From the NCBI GenBank assembly GCA_902524235.1, contig CABZCF010000002.1, forward strand, positions 62,001 through 126,000: 64,000 bases of DNA, in the 5' to 3' direction. Shown here one piece after another: positions 39,737-49,922 of the stretch. The translations under genes were made by a program, and so were the position numbers. The notes beneath the pieces were generated by a model that saw nothing but the letters and a program-made list of their open reading frames with translations, was not told the origin of the DNA and made no database searches. Every line of letters begins with the position of its first letter. The first letter of the stretch is position 1. Source of the DNA: an uncultured Pelagibacteraceae bacterium. Lineage in GTDB: Bacteria > Pseudomonadota > Alphaproteobacteria > Pelagibacterales > Pelagibacteraceae.

Positions 39737-40732
39737 TTAATCCGCGGTTTTCCTCTCATGCTTAATTAACTCTAATTTAGCCTCGAATTCTCTTAACCTT
39801 TTATAAACACTAGCAAGCTCAATGATAGTAGGCCATGCTTTTAGTATATACTGCATAGATCCCTCAACTTTACTAAATGCTCTAATAATTTGTTGCATAA
39901 CTCCTAAAGTTACAACACCTGCAACTATAGCTGGAGCTAAAAATACATATGCTGATAAAACATTAGCCTGTAAATATGCAATTCTTCCAATATTAAAATA
40001 TAGATATCTTATATAACTCAAAAAATGAATTTTTCGAACATCATCAAATAATTCATCTATTCTCTTTGGTCTTATATTTCCATCATCTTCTGCAATGACT
40101 AATATTTTTCGATAAGCCGCCTCTTGTTTTTGCAAATCGTATTCAACACCAACCAATCTTAAAATAATACCTAAGCCAACTAAAAAAAGTGTACCTCCAA
40201 TAGACCAAATTAGGGCTCCAGTAATTAAACCATATTCCCAATCTCCAAAAAAGAAAATGGGTATACCAATACTGAGACCAAATAAAATTGGTGTAAATTC
40301 TATTAACAACATAACAGCTTCTATTAAACTTGTGCCGAGTGTTTCCATTATTCTAGAGAATTTAATTGTATCCTCTTGAACTCTTTGAGATGCACCTTCT
40401 ATTTTTCTAGCCCTATCGTAAACACTATGGTACCATTCAACCATTGCTGTTCTCCATCGAAATAGATAATGTGATGTGAAAAATCCAACTACTACAGCAA
40501 CTCCAACATAAATAGCCGCTAATGTAATAAAAGAAAATAAACTTGCCCAATACTCTTCAATAGTAATTGAATTTGGAGCGCTTAAAGCTTTCTGTATCAT
40601 GTCGTAAAATTGACCAAACCAATTATTTATTTTAACGTCAATTTGAACTTGAAACCATAATGAGAAAAGAATAACAAAACTTCCTGCCCACGACCAATAT
40701 AACCATTTACCTTGTGTAAAAAATCTAAACAT
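39737..40732 (-). CDS. SbmA/BacA-like peptide transporter
   Basis: FVSHY/FTSHYLFRWRTAM, IEGASQRVQEDT, VKxxFxxYFxYxYFNIARIxYLQ-like region recalled from E. coli SbmA. Confidence 0.88.
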   Translation of the reverse strand: MFRFFTQGKWLYWSWAGSFVILFSLWFQVQIDVKINNWFGQFYDMIQKALSAPNSITIEEYWASLFSFITLAAIYVGVAVVVGFFTSHYLFRWRTAMVEWYHSVYDRARKIEGASQRVQEDTIKFSRIMETLGTSLIEAVMLLIEFTPILFGLSIGIPIFFFGDWEYGLITGALIWSIGGTLFLVGLGIILRLVGVEYDLQKQEAAYRKILVIAEDDGNIRPKRIDELFDDVRKIHFLSYIRYLYFNIGRIAYLQANVLSAYVFLAPAIVAGVVTLGVMQQIIRAFSKVEGSMQYILKAWPTIIELASVYKRLREFEAKLELIKHERKTAD

Positions 40733-40735
40733 TTG

Positions 40736-41017
40736 CTATTTTAAAAAATTATCAGTATAAGATTTTTTAATAACTGTTCTTTTTTTGGGTTCAATAACCT
40801 CATAATCAATTTTATTTTTTTTAGCGTATTCTATTGCTAAATCTTTTGATGAAAATTCTAAATTTATTTCCGAATATGTGTCGTCTGAACTTTCCCAACC
40901 CATTAAAGGATTTATAGATGTATCATTTGTTATAAATTCAAGTACCCATTTATCAAATTTTTTTAGACCTGATTGCATTGCTGTTTTTGAGGGTTTATAT
41001 ATTTTTGCTTTTTTCAT
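40736..41017 (-). CDS. NDUFS4-like / ETC complex I subunit (start MKKAKIYKPSKTAMQSG at 41017)
   Basis: AKIYKPSKTAMQSG...WVLEF...NPLMGWESSDDTYSEINLEFSSKDLAIEYA. Confidence 0.88.
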   Translation of the reverse strand: MKKAKIYKPSKTAMQSGLKKFDKWVLEFITNDTSINPLMGWESSDDTYSEINLEFSSKDLAIEYAKKNKIDYEVIEPKKRTVIKKSYTDNFLK

Positions 41018-41024
41018 AATTAAG

Positions 41025-41101
<77 letters not shown>

Positions 41102-41194
41102 AGCAAATAACTAATACATCAGTTATACTTAATTTCAATGCATAATCAGTCGCAAAAACAACGTAATTTTTAAAGAATCTGTTATAAACACCTC

Positions 41195-41656
41195 ATGGAA
41201 ATTCAGTGTCCAAAATGTAATAGATCATTTAAAATTGACAAGTCACTCATACCCGAAAAAGGAAGATTGCTCCAATGTGGGACATGTAGTCATAAGTGGT
41301 TCTTTAAAAATATAATACATGAAACTAAAACTAAAAATAAAACTGTAAATATAAATGAAGAAAATATTTTAAAAAAACCTGAAACTAAAAAAATACAAAA
41401 TCCTAAAATAAATATTAATGAGAAAGAATATAATAAAATAGATATTCAAAATGATGTTCTAAAAAAAAAAGTTAATAAAATCAATTATATCAAATACTTT
41501 TTTGTTGTAATAATATCTATAATTGCATTAATATTAGTATTAGACACTTTCAAAAGTGTTTTGATAAAAGTATTTCCAAATATTAAAATCTTATTGAATA
41601 ATTTATATGAAACATTAAAAGATATATCTTTATTTTTTAATGATTTATTAACTTAA
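41195..41656 (+). CDS. MJ0042-type zinc-ribbon domain protein with TM segment
   Basis: MEIQCPKCNRSFKIDKSLIPEKGRLLQCGTCSHKWFF. Confidence 0.85.
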   Translation: MEIQCPKCNRSFKIDKSLIPEKGRLLQCGTCSHKWFFKNIIHETKTKNKTVNINEENILKKPETKKIQNPKININEKEYNKIDIQNDVLKKKVNKINYIKYFFVVIISIIALILVLDTFKSVLIKVFPNIKILLNNLYETLKDISLFFNDLLT

Positions 41657-41657
41657 A

Positions 41658-42833
41658 ATGATTAATTATATTTCATCACCGTTTAAATGGTTTTTTAAAC
41701 TTGAGGCAGCAAGTGGAATACTTTTATTAATAAGTGCAATTGCTGCTTTAATTGTAAGCAATTCTGAGCTTTCTATATATTATTTTGAAACTTTAAATAA
41801 ATATTTATTTATAGGTATAAATAATTTTGGATTAAAATTAAGTGTATTACATTGGATTAATGATGCATTAATGGCGATATTTTTCTTTTTTGTAACATTA
41901 GAAATAAAAAGAGAATTTTTACAAGGTGAGCTTTCATCTTTGAAACAGGCAATGTTGCCAATTATAGGTGCTGTTGGAGGCATGTTAATTCCTGCACTAA
42001 TATATATTTATATAAATATAGGTAATCCAAATACTTTAAACGGATGGGCTATTCCATCAGCAACAGATATTGCATTTTCAATAGGTATACTATCATTGCT
42101 TGGATCACGAGTACCTATATCATTAAAAGTATTTTTAACTGCGTTAGCTATTATAGATGATTTAGGTGCAATTGTTATCATCGCATTTTTTTATACTGGT
42201 GATTTGAATATTCAATATTTATTGTTAATGTTAGTAACATTCATACTTTTGTTGGTGCTTAATAAATTTTCGATTAAGAAATTTACACCATATCTTATTT
42301 TAGGATTATTTCTTTGGTTTTTCACTCATGAGTCTGGAATTCACGCAACAATTGCAGGAGTACTACTTGCATCCGTTATCCCACATAGAAAAAAGGATCA
42401 TGATTTTTCTTTGTTAATAAAAATAGAACATGCAATTAGTCCATATGTGGCTTATATGATAATGCCCCTTTTTGCTTTTGCAAACGCTGGAGTTTCATTA
42501 GAAGGATTAAGTTTATCATCATTAATGTTACCAGTTCCATTAGGAATATTATTAGGATTATTTGTAGGTAAACAGTTAGGTGTGTTTGTTTTTTCATATG
42601 CTTCAATTAAATTTGGACTAGCAACCCTACCAACTAATTCTAATTGGGTAAGTTTTTATGCAGTAGGTGTTTTGACAGGGATTGGTTTTACTATGAGTTT
42701 ATTTGTTGGAAATTTAGCATTTGCCAATAATTTGGAATATATGGATGGTGTTAAAATTGGAGTATTAAGTGGGTCATTATTATCAACTGTAGTAGGATTT
42801 GTTTTGCTGTATTTATCATCAAAAAAAAAATAA
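41658..42833 (+). CDS. nhaA: Na+/H+ antiporter NhaA
   Basis: ASGILLLISAIAALIVSNS, WAIPSATDIAFSIGIL, ALAIIDDLGAI. Confidence 0.95.
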   Translation: MINYISSPFKWFFKLEAASGILLLISAIAALIVSNSELSIYYFETLNKYLFIGINNFGLKLSVLHWINDALMAIFFFFVTLEIKREFLQGELSSLKQAMLPIIGAVGGMLIPALIYIYINIGNPNTLNGWAIPSATDIAFSIGILSLLGSRVPISLKVFLTALAIIDDLGAIVIIAFFYTGDLNIQYLLLMLVTFILLLVLNKFSIKKFTPYLILGLFLWFFTHESGIHATIAGVLLASVIPHRKKDHDFSLLIKIEHAISPYVAYMIMPLFAFANAGVSLEGLSLSSLMLPVPLGILLGLFVGKQLGVFVFSYASIKFGLATLPTNSNWVSFYAVGVLTGIGFTMSLFVGNLAFANNLEYMDGVKIGVLSGSLLSTVVGFVLLYLSSKKK

Positions 42834-43385
42834 ATGTTTAACACAAACTGCAAAATATTATTTATTATTCTTATGATTTTTTTTTCATCTAGTGCCAATT
42901 CAAAGTACGAAAAAGTATTTTATGACTTTAGTATAAAATCAATTAGCGGTGACACGATAAATTTAAGCAAATATAGAAATAATGCCATTTTATTAGTTAA
43001 TGTAGCAAGTTACTGTGGATTTACTAATCAATATACTGGTCTTCAAGAGTTATGGGATGAGTATAAAGAACAGAATTTTGTTATATTAGGTGTTCCATCG
43101 AATTCTTTTAATCAGGAAAAAGATAATGAGAATGAGATTAAAAAATTTTGTGATGTAAATTTTAATATAACTTTTCCAATGACCTCTATTTATAATGTTA
43201 AAGGCGACAATGCGCATGAAATTTATAAGTGGGCTAAAGAAAATCATGGTAAATCTGCTATTCCTAAATGGAACTTTTATAAAATATTAATTAATAAAGA
43301 GGGAAAAATTGAAGAAACATACTCGTCGTTTACAAAACCTAGCTCAAATAAATTGAGAAGTAAAATTAATACTTTAATTAAATAA
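42834..43385 (+). CDS. Glutathione peroxidase family protein
   Basis: LLVNVASYCGFTNQYTGLQELW, KWNFYKILINKEG. Confidence 0.93.
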   Translation: MFNTNCKILFIILMIFFSSSANSKYEKVFYDFSIKSISGDTINLSKYRNNAILLVNVASYCGFTNQYTGLQELWDEYKEQNFVILGVPSNSFNQEKDNENEIKKFCDVNFNITFPMTSIYNVKGDNAHEIYKWAKENHGKSAIPKWNFYKILINKEGKIEETYSSFTKPSSNKLRSKINTLIK

Positions 43386-44150
43386 TATTTTCATCCCGTC
43401 ATAGGCTGGAATAATATTTTTTGGTAAATTTTTTTTTAATTTTGAGTAATCAACACTACTATGTAAATTTGTTAAAATTGTTTTTTTTGGTTTTATAATT
43501 TTAACTAAATTTAACACTCCCTCCAAATTGTAATGTGATGGGTGATATTCATATCTTAAACAATCAATAATAAAAAAATCAAGTTTATGTAGCTTTTTTA
43601 AGTCTTTGTCGTAAATTTTACTTACATCACTTCCATAGAATATTTTTTTATTTATTAAATAACTAGCAGCTTTTATATAACCATGTTGTGTCATTATTGG
43701 TTCAATTAATAGTTTTTTTTTTTTCGATTTAAAAGATATTTTTTTTTTTAATAAATTCATTTTTAATATTGCCGGATAGCCTGGTTTACTTTTAAAACAA
43801 TAACCAAAGGATGACATTAGATGTTTTTTTGTTAATCTATCTGCATAAACATTTAATCTTTTTCTATACTTAATATAGAAAGCCCTAAGATCATTTATCC
43901 CATGTGTTTGATCAGCATGAGCGTGTGTGTATAAAACACAATCTAAATCTTTAATATTGTTTCTTAACAGTTGGGACCTTAGATCGGGGGATGTATCAAT
44001 TAAAATACTAATTTCATTAAATTTTATATGTGCACAACATCTTGACCTATAATTTTTTTGATCTTTAGGATTACACTTGCCAAAATTACCATCTATTCTT
44101 GGAACACCTAGTGAACTTCCTGATCCTAATATTGTAAATTTTTTGGTCAT
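43374..44150 (-). CDS. MBL-fold metallohydrolase (PhnP-like)
   Basis: ILGSGSSLGVPRI, YTHAHADQTHGINDLR. Confidence 0.88.
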   Translation of the reverse strand: MTKKFTILGSGSSLGVPRIDGNFGKCNPKDQKNYRSRCCAHIKFNEISILIDTSPDLRSQLLRNNIKDLDCVLYTHAHADQTHGINDLRAFYIKYRKRLNVYADRLTKKHLMSSFGYCFKSKPGYPAILKMNLLKKKISFKSKKKKLLIEPIMTQHGYIKAASYLINKKIFYGSDVSKIYDKDLKKLHKLDFFIIDCLRYEYHPSHYNLEGVLNLVKIIKPKKTILTNLHSSVDYSKLKKNLPKNIIPAYDGMKILFN

Positions 44151-45049
44151 TAAACGAAATATTTTAAAGCTAAAAATACTACTATTGGTACAGTAATAAT
44201 AGATAATACTGTACTAACTACAATCATACTGGCAATATTATCCACTATCTTTTTTGGTGAATATATGGATCCAACTAAGTAATTTAAAATTGCACTTGGC
44301 ATAGAACACTGAATTAATAAAACCCCTGCAGCCACACCTTCCAAATTAAAAAATTTAATAATACCAAAACCAATTAAAGGGCCAATTAAAACTCTTGCAA
44401 CAGAGGAAATAAAAGCTTTATTAAATGAAAATACTTTAAGTCTAGTCAAAGCAATGCCAAGAGACATCAAAATTAAAAATATTGTGGCATATGTTAATAA
44501 CATAGTTGTATTAATAATAAAATTTGGAACGTCAATTTTAAAATAAATAAATATAACTGAAATTATAACCGAATAAAAAGCAGGACTTTTTATAATAACT
44601 TCTAAAGTAAATTTTTTACTTGCTAAAAATACCCCTAATGTAAAGTGAAATAAAATTATTATTGAAGCAATTGATCCAGCTATACCAAGACCTTGAGTGC
44701 CATATGCGAATAAACATATTGGCAATCCTATATTACCAGTATTAGGTAATATAAATGGTGGAAGTTCCATTATTATATCTTTTCTTAAAAATTTTAAAAA
44801 AATTATACCTACAATCGCAAATCCAATAATAGCTAAAAAATAGTATAAAAAATAACTTAAAAAAATTTTAAATGTAAGACCAGTCGTTGTAACTGAATAA
44901 AAAACAATTGCAGGGGAACCTATATTGGCGCCAAAATTAGCTATAAATGTAGTGTCTAATTTTGGGTTTCTTTTTCCAAGAAAGTATCCTATGCCTACAA
45001 CAAAAAAAACCGGGAATAAAACTTCAAAAAGTTTGAAATATATTTCCAT
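44150..45049 (-). CDS. AEC-family transporter
   Basis: Multi-TM with LPNTGNIGLPI and QCSMPSAILNYL. Confidence 0.85.
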   Translation of the reverse strand: MEIYFKLFEVLFPVFFVVGIGYFLGKRNPKLDTTFIANFGANIGSPAIVFYSVTTTGLTFKIFLSYFLYYFLAIIGFAIVGIIFLKFLRKDIIMELPPFILPNTGNIGLPICLFAYGTQGLGIAGSIASIIILFHFTLGVFLASKKFTLEVIIKSPAFYSVIISVIFIYFKIDVPNFIINTTMLLTYATIFLILMSLGIALTRLKVFSFNKAFISSVARVLIGPLIGFGIIKFFNLEGVAAGVLLIQCSMPSAILNYLVGSIYSPKKIVDNIASMIVVSTVLSIITVPIVVFLALKYFV

Positions 45050-45051
45050 AT

Positions 45052-46338
45052 TTAAAGTAATCTAATTAAAGTAGGATATTTTAAAATATTTTTGCTTTTA
45101 GAAATTGCTTTTATACAATGTTGAGCATCTAATTCCTTAGATTTATGAGTGATTATAACAATAGAAGCAGTTTTATTTTTATAATTTGGAATTTGTATAA
45201 GTCTTTCTACAGATATATTTTTTAACGCTAATCGATTTGTAATTTGTGCTAATACACCTGGTTTATCCATAACTTCAAATCTTAAATACAAAGAATTAAT
45301 ATAATTATCATAATTAAACACTTTAATTGACTTTCTTTTAATATTTGGAATTCCAAAAGGAAATTTAATATTACCTCTTAATATTGATAACAAATCTGAC
45401 ATAAGAGCAGATGATGTTGGGCCTGGTCCTGCACCCTCACCTTGCAACACGCTTTCACCAACAGGTTCGCCTTCCGTAATAACAGCATTCATAACTCCAT
45501 TAACATTACCTATATATGAGTCTTTATTTACTAAACAGGGATGCACTCTTTCAAACAATTTACCATCTACAATTTCTGATATACCTAACAACTTTATTCT
45601 AAAATTTAATTTATTTGATATTTCTACATCTTTAAGTGAAATATTTTCAATCCCTTCCATTAGGCATTCTTTTTTTGAAATTTTGTTATTGAAAGCTAAC
45701 GCAGATAATATTCTAACTTTAGCGAAAGCATCATAACCATTAAGATCAAGTTTGGGGTTGCCTGGCTCAGCATAACCTAATTTTTGTGCTTGTTTTAAAA
45801 CATATTTGAATTGATTATTTGATTTTTCCATTTGAGAAAGAATATAGTTACATGTTCCATTCAATATTCCATAAACTTTAAATATCTTATTTGTCGCCAA
45901 ACCCTCTTTTATAGTTCTAAGTATTGGAATACCTCCGGCAACAGATGCTTCAAATTCTAAATTTACCTTATGTTTTTCAGCTAATTCTGATAGATAATCA
46001 CCATGTTTTGCAATAAGTGCCTTATTAGGTGTTACAACGTGAACTTTGTTTCTTATAGCTTTTTCGACAACTTTTTTAGAAATACCTCCTGACAAACCAA
46101 TAGACTCGAACAAAACATCAATTTTTTCAAATTTAAATATATCTAGAGGATTTTTATAAAATATTTTTTTATTAATTTTATATTTTCTTTTTTTATTTAT
46201 ATTTTTTGCTGATATTGCAACAATATTAATATGTTTACCAGTTTTAAGCTCAATATCCTTTTTTTTAGAATTAAGTTCATGGAGAAGATAATTTCCAATT
46301 TGTCCCAATCCTACAACTGCAATATTTATTTTTCTCAT
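45052..46338 (-). CDS. hom: Homoserine dehydrogenase
   Basis: VGLGQIGNYLL, VVTPNKALIAKHG, GTCNYILSQM, C-terminal ACT domain. Confidence 0.95.
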   Translation of the reverse strand: MRKINIAVVGLGQIGNYLLHELNSKKKDIELKTGKHINIVAISAKNINKKRKYKINKKIFYKNPLDIFKFEKIDVLFESIGLSGGISKKVVEKAIRNKVHVVTPNKALIAKHGDYLSELAEKHKVNLEFEASVAGGIPILRTIKEGLATNKIFKVYGILNGTCNYILSQMEKSNNQFKYVLKQAQKLGYAEPGNPKLDLNGYDAFAKVRILSALAFNNKISKKECLMEGIENISLKDVEISNKLNFRIKLLGISEIVDGKLFERVHPCLVNKDSYIGNVNGVMNAVITEGEPVGESVLQGEGAGPGPTSSALMSDLLSILRGNIKFPFGIPNIKRKSIKVFNYDNYINSLYLRFEVMDKPGVLAQITNRLALKNISVERLIQIPNYKNKTASIVIITHKSKELDAQHCIKAISKSKNILKYPTLIRLL

Positions 46339-46547
46339 TTATTTATGTTAGGAAATTTATTATTTTTTGAGTAATTTAAAAGCTTATTTTTATATACTTT
46401 AAAACTATCATTCTCTGAGATACTTAAATTACCAAGATTTGACATTACGTTTTGTTTTGTTTTTTGCCGAAATATATTAGATGAGTAATCAATTGAGCAA
46501 TTTGCAATTATCAAAAATAAAAAAAAATAGTAAATTAGATTAATCAT
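46335..46547 (-). CDS. Small putative lipoprotein
   Basis: 70 aa; hydrophobic N-terminus with lipobox-like FLIIANC; 4-nt overlaps with argC and hom. Confidence 0.55.
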   Translation of the reverse strand: MINLIYYFFLFLIIANCSIDYSSNIFRQKTKQNVMSNLGNLSISENDSFKVYKNKLLNYSKNNKFPNINK

Positions 46548-47566
46548 TTAAAACCTTCATTAAATTTAAAATTATATAAAATATTAAAGTTTTGAACAGC
46601 TTGGCCTGCCCCACCCTTAATTAAATTATCGATAACACATACTATAATTGCTTTATTTTTTTCTTTTGATTTGCATACAGATATTTCACAAAAATTTGTG
46701 TTAATAACTGAACTTGTGCTTAATAAAGAATCTTTTTGTTTAATTTTAATGAATTCATTTAACTTATAATATTTTTTTAATTCATTAATAATTGTTGATA
46801 GATTTATTTTCTTATTTAAATCAAAATATATATTAGTAATTATTCCTCTAAACATTGGGGAAATGCTTGGTGTAAAAGTAAAATCGACTTTACTTTTAGA
46901 TACTAAATTTAATTCTTGTTGTATTTCAGCATTATGTTTATGATTAGAAATTCCATAAACACTCATCGACTTTAGTAAATTTATTTTTTTGTATTTTTTA
47001 AATACACCTCTACCGCCTCCAGAATATCCAGATTTTGCATCTATTATAATATTTTTATTACTAATTAAATTTTTTTTTAATAAGGGTATTAGGGGTAATA
47101 AAATAGAAGTCGGATAACACCCTGGACAAGATATAATATTATATTTTTTTATTTCAGGACCTTTGATTTCTGGAAGAGCATAAATACTATCTTTAATTTT
47201 TTTCGGTGCTTTATGTTTAATTTTGTACCATTTTTTGTAATCGTTATAATTTAAAAGTCTAAAATCTCCGGATAAATCAATTAATTTTTGTTTATCAGAC
47301 AAAAATTTTGAAATCTTTTGTGCGTCTCCATTTGGTAAAGCACTAAAAACTATATCTATTTTATTTAAATACTTTTTATTAAATTTAGATATTTTTGGTA
47401 ACTTGTATTTCTTAAAATACTTATCAAAAGTTGAAAGCTTTTTGCCTACACTTTTGTAACCACACAAATATCTGATCTTGACTTTGCTATGATTTAAAAG
47501 AAGCTTAACTAATTCTAAACCAATGTAGCCATTAGAACCAAGAATTAAAACATTAATATTATTCAT
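46544..47566 (-). CDS. argC: N-acetyl-gamma-glutamyl-phosphate reductase
   Basis: LGSNGYIGLELVKLL, SCPGCYPTSILLPL, GYSGGGR. Confidence 0.95.
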   Translation of the reverse strand: MNNINVLILGSNGYIGLELVKLLLNHSKVKIRYLCGYKSVGKKLSTFDKYFKKYKLPKISKFNKKYLNKIDIVFSALPNGDAQKISKFLSDKQKLIDLSGDFRLLNYNDYKKWYKIKHKAPKKIKDSIYALPEIKGPEIKKYNIISCPGCYPTSILLPLIPLLKKNLISNKNIIIDAKSGYSGGGRGVFKKYKKINLLKSMSVYGISNHKHNAEIQQELNLVSKSKVDFTFTPSISPMFRGIITNIYFDLNKKINLSTIINELKKYYKLNEFIKIKQKDSLLSTSSVINTNFCEISVCKSKEKNKAIIVCVIDNLIKGGAGQAVQNFNILYNFKFNEGFK

Positions 47567-47599
47567 TATAATAGATATAAAAGAAATTTAATTAAAAAA

Positions 47600-47989
47600 C
47601 TATCTTTTAGAAAATTGAAAACTTCTTCTTGCTTTTCTGTGACCATATTTTTTTCTTTCAACAGATCTAGAATCTCTTGTGGTCAGTTTTTCTTTCTTTA
47701 ATGTAGATTTTAAATTTTCATCATACAATAGTATAGCTTTGGATATTCCGTGTACCATTGCTCCTGCTTGACCAGTCATACCTCCCCCAATAACTTTACA
47801 AGTCACGTCATAGTCTGTTACCTGATTAATTATTTCAAAAGGTCTTGTGATTTGCATTTGATGATTTGGTCTTTTAAAATATTCTTTAAAATTTTTTCCA
47901 TTTACTGATATCTTCCCCGAACCCTTAGATAACCAAACTTTTGCTATAGATGTTTTTCTTTTACCAGTAGCGTATTTTGAATTTTCCAT
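47600..47989 (-). CDS. rpsI: 30S ribosomal protein S9
   Basis: ATGKRKTSIAKVWL; KKYGHRKARRSFQFSKR. Confidence 0.98.
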   Translation of the reverse strand: MENSKYATGKRKTSIAKVWLSKGSGKISVNGKNFKEYFKRPNHQMQITRPFEIINQVTDYDVTCKVIGGGMTGQAGAMVHGISKAILLYDENLKSTLKKEKLTTRDSRSVERKKYGHRKARRSFQFSKR

Positions 47990-47991
47990 TT

Positions 47992-48450
47992 TTAACTTTT
48001 AATTAGGTTTTTTTTATTAAGTGATAAAATATCTAATATTTTTGGATTTTGAGCTGAGTGTGGATGATTGTCTCCAACATACATTTTAAGTTTTGTTAAT
48101 TGTTTTTTTGCCAAAGGTCCTCCTGGCAACATTCTTTTAACCGCTAGTCTTAAGATTTCATCAGGTTTCTTTTTTGACAATCTTAATGGAGTAGTTTCTT
48201 TAATTCCACCTGGATATCCTGTGTGTCTATAGTATTTTTTGTTTTCAAATTTATTACCAGTAAACTTTAAATTTTCAATATTCTTTACTACAACAAAATC
48301 TCCGTTATCCATGTGAGGTGTAAAATTAGTTTTGTTTTTACCTCTTATTATTTTTGAAATAACTGTAGCTAATCTTCCAACAATGGCATTTGAAGCATCA
48401 ATTTCGTACCACTCGCTTTTTAACTCACTTTTTTTTAAAAATTTTGACAT
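47992..48450 (-). CDS. rplM: 50S ribosomal protein L13
   Basis: WYEIDASNAIVGRLATVISKIIRGK; MLPGGPLAKKQLTKLKMY. Confidence 0.97.
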   Translation of the reverse strand: MSKFLKKSELKSEWYEIDASNAIVGRLATVISKIIRGKNKTNFTPHMDNGDFVVVKNIENLKFTGNKFENKKYYRHTGYPGGIKETTPLRLSKKKPDEILRLAVKRMLPGGPLAKKQLTKLKMYVGDNHPHSAQNPKILDILSLNKKNLIKS

Positions 48451-48523
48451 AAATGCGGGATTAATACTTGATCTATTAATAAAGTCAATTGTTGGTTTAA
48501 TTAAAAAAAACTATATTTTAGTG

Positions 48524-48583
48524 GACTTTTTTAACCTTGAACCTAGTACAAAATTTATAATAGAATTACAATTTAAAAAAGTC
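48524..48583. repeat. 11-bp perfect inverted repeat upstream of the metY-like gene
   Basis: GACTTTTTTAA (48524-48534) and TTAAAAAAGTC (48573-48583), just before AAAGGAG. Confidence 0.85.
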
Positions 48584-48596
48584 AAAGGAGATAATA

Positions 48597-49922
48597 ATGT
48601 CTAAATCAAAAAACCCAGAGACTATAGCCTTACACGGAGGAGATTATAGAAGCGATCCCTCCACTACTGCTGTAGCGGTACCAATATACAGAACAACCTC
48701 ATATCAGTTTAATAATACTGATCATGCTGCAAATTTATTTGGTCTAAAAGAATTTGGTAACATTTATACTAGAATAATGAACCCAACAAATGATGTTTTA
48801 GAAAAAAGAGTTGCTGCATTAGAAAATGGCCTAGCTTGCGTTACAGTAGGTTCTGGTCAAGCTGCATCTACATTCGCAATTATGAATGTTTGTCAGTCAG
48901 GGGATAATTTTATAAGTTCTACAGATCTTTATGGTGGAACTGTAAACTTATTTACTCATACACTTAAAAAACTTGGAATAGAATGTAGATATGCAGATCC
49001 ATCTGATCCAAAAAACTTTGAAAAGTTAGTTGATGAGAAAACTCGTTGTTTTTACGCAGAAACGCTTCCTAATCCTTATTTAAGAGTATTTCCGATTAAG
49101 GAAGTATCGGATATTGGAAGAAAACATAATATCCCACTTATAATGGATAATACTGCGGCACCAGTTATTTGTAAGCCATTAGATCACGGAGCAGCTGTTG
49201 TTGTTCATTCGTTAACTAAATTTATTGGAGGTCATGGAACTGTAATCGGTGGATGTTTAGTAGATGGTGGTAATTTTGATTGGACTACTGATCCAAAAAG
49301 GCAACCGTTATTTAATGAACCTGATGCAAGTTATGGAGGTGCTGTATGGGGAGAGGTAGTACCACAATTAACTGGGGCAAACGTAGCTTTTGCAGTCAGA
49401 GCGAGAGTATGTTTATTACGTGATTTAGGTGCACCGTTAGCTCCTGATAATGCCTGGGGAATAATTCAAGGACTTGAAACTGCTCCTCTTAGAATGAAAC
49501 AGCATTGTTCAAATGCTGAAAAAGTTGTTGATTTTTTATCAAAACATAAGAGCGTGACCAGAGTTATATATCCAACTCTTCATAAAGGAGCTGTTGGAGA
49601 TAGGGCAAAAAAATATTTCAAAGGTGGAAATGGAGCTCTAGTAGGAATAGAGGTAAAAGGAGGAGTTGAAGCTGGTAAGAAATTTATTGAAGCTCTTAAA
49701 ATGTTCTACCATGTTGCAAATATTGGTGATGCAAGAAGTCTAGCTATACACCCAGCCACTACTACACATAGTCAGTTAACTGAAGAAGAGCTGTTAGCTG
49801 CCGGTGTAACACCTGGTTATGTTAGATTATCAATTGGTATAGAACATCCTGATGATATAATTGCTGATTTAGAGCAAGCATTAACCGCATCAGGCAAACC
49901 AGGTTTAAAAGCAGTTAGTTAG
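48597..49922 (+). CDS. metY: O-acetylhomoserine sulfhydrylase-like / Cys-Met metabolism PLP enzyme
   Basis: YTRIMNPTNDVLEKRVAALENG, HSLTKFIGGHGTVIGG. Confidence 0.85.
   Translation: MSKSKNPETIALHGGDYRSDPSTTAVAVPIYRTTSYQFNNTDHAANLFGLKEFGNIYTRIMNPTNDVLEKRVAALENGLACVTVGSGQAASTFAIMNVCQSGDNFISSTDLYGGTVNLFTHTLKKLGIECRYADPSDPKNFEKLVDEKTRCFYAETLPNPYLRVFPIKEVSDIGRKHNIPLIMDNTAAPVICKPLDHGAAVVVHSLTKFIGGHGTVIGGCLVDGGNFDWTTDPKRQPLFNEPDASYGGAVWGEVVPQLTGANVAFAVRARVCLLRDLGAPLAPDNAWGIIQGLETAPLRMKQHCSNAEKVVDFLSKHKSVTRVIYPTLHKGAVGDRAKKYFKGGNGALVGIEVKGGVEAGKKFIEALKMFYHVANIGDARSLAIHPATTTHSQLTEEELLAAGVTPGYVRLSIGIEHPDDIIADLEQALTASGKPGLKAVS

Noticed and set aside
48332-48604. 90-aa plus ORF over the rplM start and metY upstream region
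   Set aside because: Overlaps rplM 5' end antisense and the metY leader; no recognisable protein features.
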